Source: Rhodospirillales bacterium
GTDB taxonomy: Bacteria > Pseudomonadota > Alphaproteobacteria > Acetobacterales > Acetobacteraceae
DNA: 11,696 nt
Assembly: GCA_015654825.1 (NCBI GenBank)
Contig: JAATGE010000308.1
Location: 1 to 11,696 of the forward strand
Reading direction: 5' to 3'
A program made the translations under genes and the position numbers. The notes beneath the pieces were generated by a model. It had not been told where the DNA came from, ran no database searches, and worked only from the letters and a program-made list of their open reading frames with translations. This document shows positions 1 through 4,783 of the stretch, one piece after another. Each line of letters opens with the position of its first letter. Positions within the stretch are counted from its first letter, which is position 1.

Positions 1-73
1 AAGACTCGAACTTCCACGGGTTTTCCCCCACAAGCACCTCAAGCTTGCGCGTCTACCATTCCGCCACGACCGC
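1..73 (-). tRNA. tRNA-Leu (anticodon GAG), 3' end cut by window edge
   Basis: Read on the minus strand, the gene starts with acceptor strand GCGGTCG at 73-67, then a D-arm. The anticodon stem CAAGC/GCTTG (47-43 with 35-31) encloses loop TTGAGGT, which puts anticodon GAG at 40-38. A long variable arm with a GGGG/CCCC-type hairpin follows (about 30-14), marking a class II tRNA, and then a T-arm with loop TTCGAGT. Long variable arm plus GAG identifies tRNA-Leu reading CUC/CUU codons. The last dozen or so bases, including the 3' acceptor strand, lie beyond the window. It diverges from lipB with 24 bp between them. Confidence 0.93.
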
Positions 74-87
74 AGGGCAGGGGCGGG

Positions 88-116
88 CCTATAGCCGATG
101 GACCAAATCGCTTCAA
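88..116 (-). promoter_or_regulatory. Predicted sigma70 promoter of tRNA-Leu, lying in the lipB 5' end
   Basis: On the minus strand, TTGAAG (116-111) is followed after exactly 17 bp by TATAGG (93-88). The tRNA 5' end begins 14 bp further on, so the leader would be only a few bases. The -35 box and most of the spacer lie inside the first codons of lipB on the other strand. Prediction from consensus and spacing only. Confidence 0.6.
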
Positions 117-775
117 CCGCCACGCCCGAGTGGGTGACCGAGACCGCGCCGGTGCCGTATCCGGCGGCGATGGAGGCCATGCAGGCGCACGTGGCGGCGC
201 TGCGGGCGGGCGTTGCGGGCGAGCGGATCTGGCTGCTGCAGCACCCGCCGCTTTACACGGCCGGCACTTCGGCCAAGGCGGCCGACCTTGAGGCACCGGA
301 CCGGTTTCCTACGTTCGCGACCGGGCGCGGGGGGCAGTGGACGTATCATGGGCCGGGGCAGCGCGTGGCTTACGTGATGCTCGATTTGAACCGTTCCCAT
401 GGTGCGGTGCCTGCACGGGATTTGCACGCTTATGTCGAGGGGCTGGAGGGGTGGCTGATCCGCGCGCTGGCGAGTTTTGGCGGGCGGGGGGAGATACGGC
501 CGGGGCGGGTGGGCGGGTGGGTCGCCGATCCGGGCACCGGCAGCTATGACAAGATCGGCCCGATCGGGGTGCGCGTGGCGCGGTGGATTACGCCGCATGG
601 GGTGTCGTTGAATGTGAACCCGGTGCTGGATCATTTCGGGGGCATTGTGCCGTGCGGCATTCGCACGCATGGTGTTACGAGTTTGCACGCATTGGGCGTT
701 GCGGCGGACATGGCGGAGGTGGACGCGGCTTTGCGGCGGGCTTGGGGGGAGATTTTTGGTGCGTCGTGCTTATGA
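98..775 (+). CDS. lipB: Octanoyl-[acyl-carrier-protein]:protein octanoyltransferase LipB
   Basis: LipB transfers octanoate from octanoyl-ACP to the lipoyl domains of 2-oxoacid dehydrogenases and the glycine cleavage H protein in the cytoplasm; LipA then inserts sulfur. The 225-aa product has the family signatures in order: LLQHPPLYTAG (46-56), GRGGQWTYHGPGQ (76-88), DKIGPIGVR (151-159), HGVSLNVN (167-174) and VPCGI (184-188). The catalytic pair should be Lys152 and Cys186, whose spacing of 34 residues equals that of the characterised mycobacterial enzyme (Lys142/Cys176). The ATG at 98 keeps the N-terminal strand with PVPYPAAM (18-25) near its usual place; upstream is only a weak purine-rich ribosome site (GGGCGGG). 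Length is normal and no lesion is seen. Downstream lie a hairpin repeat and an inserted IS, so it looks monocistronic. Confidence 0.96.
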   Translation: MDQIASTATPEWVTETAPVPYPAAMEAMQAHVAALRAGVAGERIWLLQHPPLYTAGTSAKAADLEAPDRFPTFATGRGGQWTYHGPGQRVAYVMLDLNRSHGAVPARDLHAYVEGLEGWLIRALASFGGRGEIRPGRVGGWVADPGTGSYDKIGPIGVRVARWITPHGVSLNVNPVLDHFGGIVPCGIRTHGVTSLHALGVAADMAEVDAALRRAWGEIFGASCL

Positions 776-816
776 GTTCTTGGTGGTCGTTAGGTGGGTG
801 TAGTCCAGTCTTCGTA

Positions 817-885
817 ATGATTAGTTCATTGGAAAAGGCCAGGGCTCTGCCCTGGACCCGCTGGGGCCTGAGGCCCCAGACCCCC
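817..885 (+). repeat. Double-hairpin dispersed repeat, copy A (terminator-like)
   Basis: Two GC-rich hairpins stand in tandem: CCAGGGC-tct-GCCCTGG (839-855) and CTGGGGCC-tga-GGCCCCAG (861-879), followed by ACCCCC. The first hairpin and its GAAAAGG leader recur at 10823-10846; the two-hairpin layout recurs inverted at 7902-7946. Read on the minus strand the structure ends in TTTTCC, so it could terminate transcripts leaving the IS; on the plus strand it follows lipB but lacks a U-tract. The IS target duplication begins at its right edge (885). Confidence 0.75.
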
Positions 886-892
886 GTTATTG
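885..892. repeat. 8-bp target site duplication (left copy) of the IS1595-family element
   Basis: CGTTATTG lies directly outside the left inverted repeat and is repeated exactly at 4051-4058 directly outside the right one. Eight base pairs is the duplication length known for the IS1595 family. Because the inverted repeats start with GG, neighbouring bases also match, and the shared string extends to CCCGTTATTGGG (883-894 and 4049-4060). Confidence 0.88.
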
Positions 893-916
893 GGCAATTA
901 TATATTTGACTGAACA
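893..916 (+). repeat. Left terminal inverted repeat (IRL)
   Basis: Starts GGCA and continues as ATTATATATTTGACTGAACA. It matches the right end at 23 of 24 positions, with A instead of G at position 4. It contains TTGACT (906-911) pointing inward, but no -10 box follows at the right distance, unlike at the right end. Confidence 0.92.
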
Positions 917-917
917 A

Positions 918-942
918 AGTTACCGGCGGGCTGCAGGCGCGG
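918..942 (+). repeat. Imperfect direct repeat at left border of the IS cargo
   Basis: AGTTACCGGC (918-927) followed by GCAGGCGCGG (933-942). The same two blocks occur at 2759-2768 and 2767-2776, where the 5-bp spacer is missing and the blocks overlap by GC. The two copies bracket the DUF262-HEPN cassette. Confidence 0.5.
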
Positions 943-951
943 CATGCTTAG

Positions 952-1575
952 TCATCCCTTCGCGATCAGGTCTGCTGCGGTAAGTAGGGTGCGTTTGTAG
1001 GTCTCTAGCGCAGTTCCCGCGCTGCCGGGGCGGGGGTCACTCATTGTCAGCACTTTATATACGCTTGCGCCCGGCATTGGCAGGCCTGCGATTCTCTGCG
1101 CGAGAGCCTCCAGGCTAGTTTGAGTGGTCTTGCTTGTGTGCGCGCACGAGTTCCTGAGAGTTTTTAAATCGCTAAGGTCTTGATATATCGAACTCAAGTG
1201 CGGTTCATACGGATAACCCTGATCAAAGTAGCGTTGAGCGATTAGGCGCATGTTCATATGGTTCGTGTAGTCAAAAAATTGATTTACACCTCTAACTATA
1301 TCGCGCGCATCGTCAATGGTCAGCGGGATCACGCGCCTAACCGGCAACGCTCCGCCGATCGTAGGATGGCCAATCATTAGAGGAAGAAGAGTTTCTTCGA
1401 GAAACGTTTCCCACGCGATGAACATGTTAAGGAACGCAGCAACGGTTATCTGCTGTTGTTCGGTTACCTGAAAAAGCGGCGCTCCCGCCGCATCTAACCT
1501 ATGTGCGGATGCAATTAAGCCACCGCATTGTGCGACTGCAGCATTAAAGTCGGTCAGGGCCTTGGCGAGCGGCAC
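952..1575 (-). CDS. HEPN-like protein, putative ribonuclease (MAE_28990/MAE_18760-like)
   Basis: A 207-aa, largely helical protein with no signal peptide or membrane segment. Its key feature is RNSCAH (Arg141-His146), an RX4H motif of the kind that forms the RNase site of HEPN domains, set in the helix LSDLKTLRNSCAHTS. The N-terminal half has a helix with FIAWETFLEETLLPLM (52-67), common in HEPN proteins that pair with a partner. From memory, HEPN proteins of the MAE_28990/MAE_18760 type are often encoded next to DUF262 genes, as here. It starts with GTG 8 bp after the DUF262 stop, with a G-rich stretch just upstream, so the two genes should be translationally coupled. Role inferred: the toxin or effector half of a conflict/defence pair. 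Composition is AT-rich compared with the host. Exact family and nuclease activity are unproven. Confidence 0.75.
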   Translation of the reverse strand: MPLAKALTDFNAAVAQCGGLIASAHRLDAAGAPLFQVTEQQQITVAAFLNMFIAWETFLEETLLPLMIGHPTIGGALPVRRVIPLTIDDARDIVRGVNQFFDYTNHMNMRLIAQRYFDQGYPYEPHLSSIYQDLSDLKTLRNSCAHTSKTTQTSLEALAQRIAGLPMPGASVYKVLTMSDPRPGSAGTALETYKRTLLTAADLIAKG

Positions 1576-1583
1576 AGCCGCGC

Positions 1584-2705
1584 CTACCCCATCAACCCCA
1601 GCAGGAAGGTAGTTCTACGCTTCCGCACCGGTCCATCCGTTGTTGCTCTTCGGCTATCCTGGATGAACTCTCTTTCGCTAGGAGTGAGCTTGGTCACATC
1701 GCTGCCAGCTATTTCAAACATTTCCTCGACGCGATCGAGGCCGGTCCGCGCAGATTGTACTGCGGCAGTAGACCACAAAGCGACCCGCTTGTCGGTTGAG
1801 TCTTTCAGGCCGAAGAAACAGTGGGCAACGGCCGTGAAAAGTGAATAGAAGACGTGATTTCTGCTGAACTCAGATTCGGCAATACCTTCCGGGTAAAGCG
1901 TTCCAATCATTGAAATAATCGCATCGAATTTGCGGGTTACTTCCTGAACGTCATCTTCGTATGCGCCCTCCTTTTCGTAGATGTCGTAATACGCCTTAAT
2001 TCTCTTTTTGGGCTGGATGCCCTCGCGCATTGCGATCAGCAGATCGGCGACTAGATTGACCTCCTGCATTCTAACAACATCGCGAGGGGACATTATGCCC
2101 TGCCGCACCCAATAATCGGAGTATTTGCGACCGATTATGTCAGCTGTAACCTTGAAAGAGCTGAAGTGATTCGCGTTTATACGTTCCTGCTCATTCAACA
2201 CTATCGCGTACGAGTTTAAGCGTCCAAAGATGTCAAGAATCTCCGCGTCGGGCAAATTGATAAGAAGATCGACCGCAACCTCATAGGACAGAAGCTGGGC
2301 CTGAACTTCGGGGGGGAGATTGCTAAAGAGGACGCCACCGTACTCCGGGTGATGCCTTTTGCTGACAGTAAACCCGTCCTTAATGAAAGAAAGAATGGTC
2401 CTGAGCCTCTGCTGACCGTCCACCACCTCACGAATCGATGTTTTGGTCGTTACGTTTATCTTCTGCCGAATGAAGATTTTGGGCATCGGCTTGCCGCGAA
2501 GGATCGTATCCATCAGATAGCTCTTCGCGTTGGGACTCCATACAGATCGCCGCTGAAAGCGCGGGTTTAATTCAAGGGCTTTCTGACTTTCCCATTCGAC
2601 GAAATCATTGATGCTGTAGGCTCTGGAATCAAAGCTCTTCATTACAAGCCTCTGCGGAAAATCCGGGGGGTTGATCCAAGCTACGTTTGCTGTGCTGCTG
2701 GACAT
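1584..2705 (-). CDS. DUF262 (DGQQR-motif) protein, putative defence-system component
   Basis: The 373-aa product shows DUF262 (ParB/sulfiredoxin-like fold) hallmarks: NPRFQRRSVWS (47-57), a helix ending in GKPMPKIFI (71-79), VVDGQQRLRT (94-103) with the diagnostic DGQQR, and FGRLNSYAIVLNEQERINAN further on. The tail RKRRTTFLLGLMG is also typical. DUF262 domains occur in GmrS of the type IV restriction enzyme GmrSD and in the SspE anti-phage protein, where they bind or hydrolyse nucleotides and act with a nuclease part. This one has no fused nuclease; the following HEPN gene may supply it. The ATG at 2705 is preferred because GGAAGG stands 7 bp upstream; an in-frame start at 2741 lacks this. 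It is transcribed away from the transposase toward the left IS end. G+C is well below that of the transposase and host. Confidence 0.87.
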   Translation of the reverse strand: MSSSTANVAWINPPDFPQRLVMKSFDSRAYSINDFVEWESQKALELNPRFQRRSVWSPNAKSYLMDTILRGKPMPKIFIRQKINVTTKTSIREVVDGQQRLRTILSFIKDGFTVSKRHHPEYGGVLFSNLPPEVQAQLLSYEVAVDLLINLPDAEILDIFGRLNSYAIVLNEQERINANHFSSFKVTADIIGRKYSDYWVRQGIMSPRDVVRMQEVNLVADLLIAMREGIQPKKRIKAYYDIYEKEGAYEDDVQEVTRKFDAIISMIGTLYPEGIAESEFSRNHVFYSLFTAVAHCFFGLKDSTDKRVALWSTAAVQSARTGLDRVEEMFEIAGSDVTKLTPSEREFIQDSRRATTDGPVRKRRTTFLLGLMG

Positions 2706-2758
2706 AAGCTCGCCTTCCGTGTATCTCAGTGCGAGAAACACGGTTCCCAGCGGAACTC

Positions 2759-2776
2759 AGTTACCGGCAGGCGCGG
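2759..2776 (+). repeat. Imperfect direct repeat at right border of the IS cargo
   Basis: Begins AGTTACCGGC and runs into GCAGGCGCGG, matching 918-942 apart from a short internal deletion. It lies about 50 bp upstream of the DUF262 start. G+C rises from about 55% (2701-2760) to about 67% (2761-2820) at this point. Confidence 0.5.
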
Positions 2777-2859
2777 GCAGCACCCCGGCTGTCAGTCGCC
2801 TGCAGACTACCTCAAACCGTCGCGGGGCAATAGTCCCGGGCTGCGTGGACGTGTGCCCT

Positions 2860-3048
2860 ATGAAGGACGAAGAACCGGAATACGACCAAGCCGAAGTAGC
2901 GCGCCGCCGGGACGAGGTGGTGCGCCGTATGCTCGCCACCCCGCCACAACCGCACGTCACGAAGACTCATCCTCGAACGAGAAAAGATTCAACTGGCGTC
3001 GGTCATCAATCATCGGACCGGGGTGCCGATGGGTCGCGCCGCCCTTAG
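2860..3048 (+). CDS. Small charged hypothetical protein (62 aa) inside the IS
   Basis: Translates as a short charged protein with DQAEVARRRDEVVRRML near its start, followed by TPPQPH and a basic, Ser/Gly-rich tail. The helix-then-TPP(Q/K)PH pattern resembles small alphaproteobacterial hypothetical proteins I recall, but I cannot name a family. It runs opposite to the transposase and its stop codon overlaps the transposase stop by a few bases at 3045-3048. No strong ribosome site is seen before the ATG at 2860, and the frame stays open upstream to 2671, so the start is uncertain. It may be an original accessory gene of the IS, since it has the transposase's high G+C and lies on the transposase side of the cargo border repeat. 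Confidence 0.45.
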   Translation: MKDEEPEYDQAEVARRRDEVVRRMLATPPQPHVTKTHPRTRKDSTGVGHQSSDRGADGSRRP

Positions 3049-3989
3049 ACGGGGGCGGTTTTGGCTCCAAAATTAACTTGTTGATAAGTCAGCCGTTTTC
3101 CGACCGTGCCCTGTATGGCTTTCGCGGCGCGCTCGCTGTCGTTCACGCCAAGGCGCACGCGGTTATTGTAGCGGAAATCGAACTCGGCAACGTAGCGGTG
3201 CAGATGATGCTCGGCACAATGCTGGTAGATGCCAACCATGCCGCGCTTGAACACGCTGTAGAAGCCTTCGGCGGTGTTAGTGTGGATGAAGCCGTCGCGG
3301 ACGTATTCACCCTTGCCGTGGGTGGTGAAGTCGTGCGCGGCGAAGTGCTTGTTGAGCCGGGCATACTGCCCGGCTTCGTCGGTCATCACGTGGGTAGCGG
3401 GCGAGACGTGAACCTTAATGACCGGGAGAAGATCGGCCGCCGCGGTGCCGCTCACGTGGAAAGAGCGGACCACAGCGCCGGCGGGGCGGCGCTCAACCAG
3501 GGACATGACGGCGTGCTTGTGGGCATAGCCAGCGCGGACCGGAACATCGGCCTTTTTGCCAATGAAGGTTTCATCAATCTCAACGATGCCGCCTTCGCCG
3601 CCCATCTGCGGCAGTGGGCCGCGTTCCGCCAAGGCTTCCCGAATACGGTGCGTCATGAACCATGCGCTTTTGTAGGTAAGGCCCGTCATCCGCATAATCT
3701 GGTGCGAACTCATGCCCTTCTTGCTGCTGCAAAGCAGGTGCGTCACCAGAAGCCACTTGGTCAGGGGGATATGCGACCGCTCGTAGACCGTGCCAACAAG
3801 CGCCGTAAATTTCTTCCGGCAGTCTTTGCAGTGATACCAGCCCGGCCCCATGGACTTGCCGCCAAGCGGCGCAACGCGAGTTGTGCTGCTGCAGAACGGG
3901 CAGGTTGGGCTGTTTGGCCAGCGCAGCGCCTCAAAATGCACGCGGGCGGCGTTTTCGTCAGTGAAGATCGGGTTGGTAAGGTCGGCCAT
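3045..3989 (-). CDS. IS1595-family (ISXO2-like) transposase
   Basis: A full-length 314-aa transposase. An N-terminal zinc ribbon uses CPFC (30-33) and CKDC (54-57). A helix-turn-helix-like region follows, GMSSHQIMRMTGLTYKSAWFM without gaps at 92-112. The DDE-type catalytic core has EIDETF (Asp139), VMTDEAG (Asp204) and the third block HTNTAEGFYSVFKRG (Asn238, Glu241, Lys248), the IS1595-type ending with Asn in the canonical third position. The ATG at 3989 has AGGAG 7 bp upstream and a near-consensus promoter beginning in the right inverted repeat. No frameshift or missing residue is visible, so it is probably active. G+C is high (about 72% at 3481-3540), like the host and unlike the cargo genes. 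Confidence 0.95.
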   Translation of the reverse strand: MADLTNPIFTDENAARVHFEALRWPNSPTCPFCSSTTRVAPLGGKSMGPGWYHCKDCRKKFTALVGTVYERSHIPLTKWLLVTHLLCSSKKGMSSHQIMRMTGLTYKSAWFMTHRIREALAERGPLPQMGGEGGIVEIDETFIGKKADVPVRAGYAHKHAVMSLVERRPAGAVVRSFHVSGTAAADLLPVIKVHVSPATHVMTDEAGQYARLNKHFAAHDFTTHGKGEYVRDGFIHTNTAEGFYSVFKRGMVGIYQHCAEHHLHRYVAEFDFRYNNRVRLGVNDSERAAKAIQGTVGKRLTYQQVNFGAKTAPV

Positions 3990-4008
3990 GGCTTATCTCC
4001 TGGCCGCG

Positions 4009-4037
4009 ATTATATTCTGTAATCTCTGTTCAGTCAA
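4009..4037 (-). promoter_or_regulatory. Near-consensus sigma70 promoter for the transposase
   Basis: On the minus strand, TTGACT (4037-4032) lies in the right inverted repeat, followed by a 17-bp spacer and a perfect TATAAT (4014-4009). The leader to the ATG at 3989 would be only about 10-15 bases and contains the AGGAG ribosome site. This is the best promoter match in the window. Confidence 0.85.
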
Positions 4038-4050
4038 ATATATAATCGCC
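4027..4050 (-). repeat. Right terminal inverted repeat (IRR)
   Basis: Read inward on the minus strand it starts GGCG and continues ATTATATATTTGACTGAACA, matching the left end at 23 of 24 positions. It carries the transposase -35 box. Confidence 0.92.
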
Positions 4051-4058
4051 CGTTATTG
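4051..4058. repeat. 8-bp target site duplication (right copy)
   Basis: CGTTATTG, identical to 885-892 on the other side of the element. Confidence 0.88.
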
Positions 4059-4132
4059 GGGGGAAGGGCGACGCCGGGTTGCAGCCGGGCTGACACTGGA
4101 GCGCGTCACCTCGCCGTGCTATGCTCGGCGCC

Positions 4133-4714
4133 ATGAGCGTTGCCCTCCACACGCCTATGACTTTGGCCGAATTCCTCGTGTGGGAGGAGCGGCAGGAGCT
4201 GCGTTACGAATTCGACGGGTTCGCGCCGGTTGCCATGACGGGCGGAACCATTGCGCATGATCAAATAACCTTCGACCTGCGTACTGCCCTGGCGGCGAGG
4301 CTCGCAGGAACGGCGTGCCGTCCTCTGGGGCCAAACGTCAAGATTATCGCTGACGGGCGTGCCCGTTATCCGGACGCAATGGTCGCGTGCCACCCGGTTT
4401 CCGCGGCCGCCACCGTCGCCGACGATCCGGTCGTCGTGTTTGAGGTTCTCAGCGAGGGTAGCAGCGAGACGGACCTGATCGACAAGAACCGCGAATATCG
4501 TGCGACACCGTCGATCCAACGCTATGTTGTGCTGCAACGGACGCACAAGGCGGCGATCGTTTTTGTGCGGCGGGAAGATGGGTGGCTTTCGGAGATCGTT
4601 TCGGGGAACGACGCCAGCCTGGATCTGCCGGAAATCGGCATCGCCGTGCCGTTGCAGGAGGTGTACGCGAACGCCGGACTTTCCGATGTGGGTCAAGGTA
4701 GACTATCGAGTTGA
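4133..4714 (+). CDS. Uma2 family (DUF820) putative restriction-endonuclease-fold protein
   Basis: A 193-aa protein with the Uma2/DUF820 pattern: MTLAEFLVWEE (9-19), LRYEFDGF (23-30), TGGTIAHDQI (36-45), ARYPDAMV (77-84), PVVVFEVLSEG (99-109) and DKNREYRATPSIQRYVVLQ (117-135). These form the PD-(D/E)xK-like core; likely acidic residues are Asp81 and Glu104, with Lys118 nearby. Family members are abundant in cyanobacteria and scattered elsewhere; their biological role is largely unknown and nuclease activity is predicted from fold. The ATG at 4133 is preferred over one at 4121 because it sits closer to the conserved region. The IS lies immediately upstream, so any former promoter left of 4051 has been displaced. 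Confidence 0.88.
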   Translation: MSVALHTPMTLAEFLVWEERQELRYEFDGFAPVAMTGGTIAHDQITFDLRTALAARLAGTACRPLGPNVKIIADGRARYPDAMVACHPVSAAATVADDPVVVFEVLSEGSSETDLIDKNREYRATPSIQRYVVLQRTHKAAIVFVRREDGWLSEIVSGNDASLDLPEIGIAVPLQEVYANAGLSDVGQGRLSS

Positions 4715-4717
4715 ACA

Positions 4718-4757
4718 CCCTAGCCCGGGTGAAACCCAGGTTGCATCGGGGCTAGGG
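4718..4757 (+). repeat. CCCGGGT palindromic repeat, copy R1, between convergent genes
   Basis: An imperfect palindrome whose arms are CCCTAGCCC and GGGCTAGGG, with core GAAACCCAGGTTGCAT. It is the most diverged copy of a repeat also seen at 6215-6249, 6362-6386 and 7025-7053, all in the same orientation. It fills most of the gap between the Uma2 and GloVer gene ends and could act as a bidirectional terminator. Confidence 0.75.
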
Positions 4758-4783
4758 CGGTAAGGCATTCGGCGAGCGGATAC

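Larger units (their letters stand above)
893..4050 (-). mobile_element. Complete IS1595-family (ISXO2-like) insertion sequence carrying passenger genes
   Basis: The element is bounded by 24-bp terminal inverted repeats with one mismatch and flanked by an 8-bp direct repeat, both at the expected positions. It encodes an ISXO2-like transposase at the right end and, between transposase and left end, a 62-codon ORF, a DUF262 gene and a HEPN-like gene. At 3158 bp it is about 2 kb longer than a plain family member, which usually holds only a transposase. Passenger genes are known in the IS1595 family. Intact ends, an intact transposase frame and a perfect target duplication suggest recent insertion. 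G+C by my count is about 43% at 1861-1920 (cargo) against 72% at 3481-3540 (transposase), so cargo and transposase have different histories. Confidence 0.92.

Noticed and set aside
1..775. tRNA-Leu as an integration site for a genomic island
   Set aside because: No integrase or repeat of the tRNA 3' end is seen; the mobile DNA in this window is explained by the IS with its own ends and target duplication.
2671..2859. Upstream extension of the small IS ORF to an earlier ATG
   Set aside because: It would overlap the DUF262 start antisense, cross the cargo border repeat, and encode low-complexity sequence; only the part from 2860 has a protein-like pattern.
2853..4022. 389-codon plus-strand frame opposite the transposase
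   Set aside because: Antisense shadow of the transposase; the minus-strand frame has zinc ribbon and catalytic residues.
4070..4096. GCCGGGTTGCAGCCGGGCT as a fifth CCCGGGT repeat
   Set aside because: Resemblance is limited to a GGGTTGCA-type core without the GTAGC/GCTAC arms; too weak to count as a copy.
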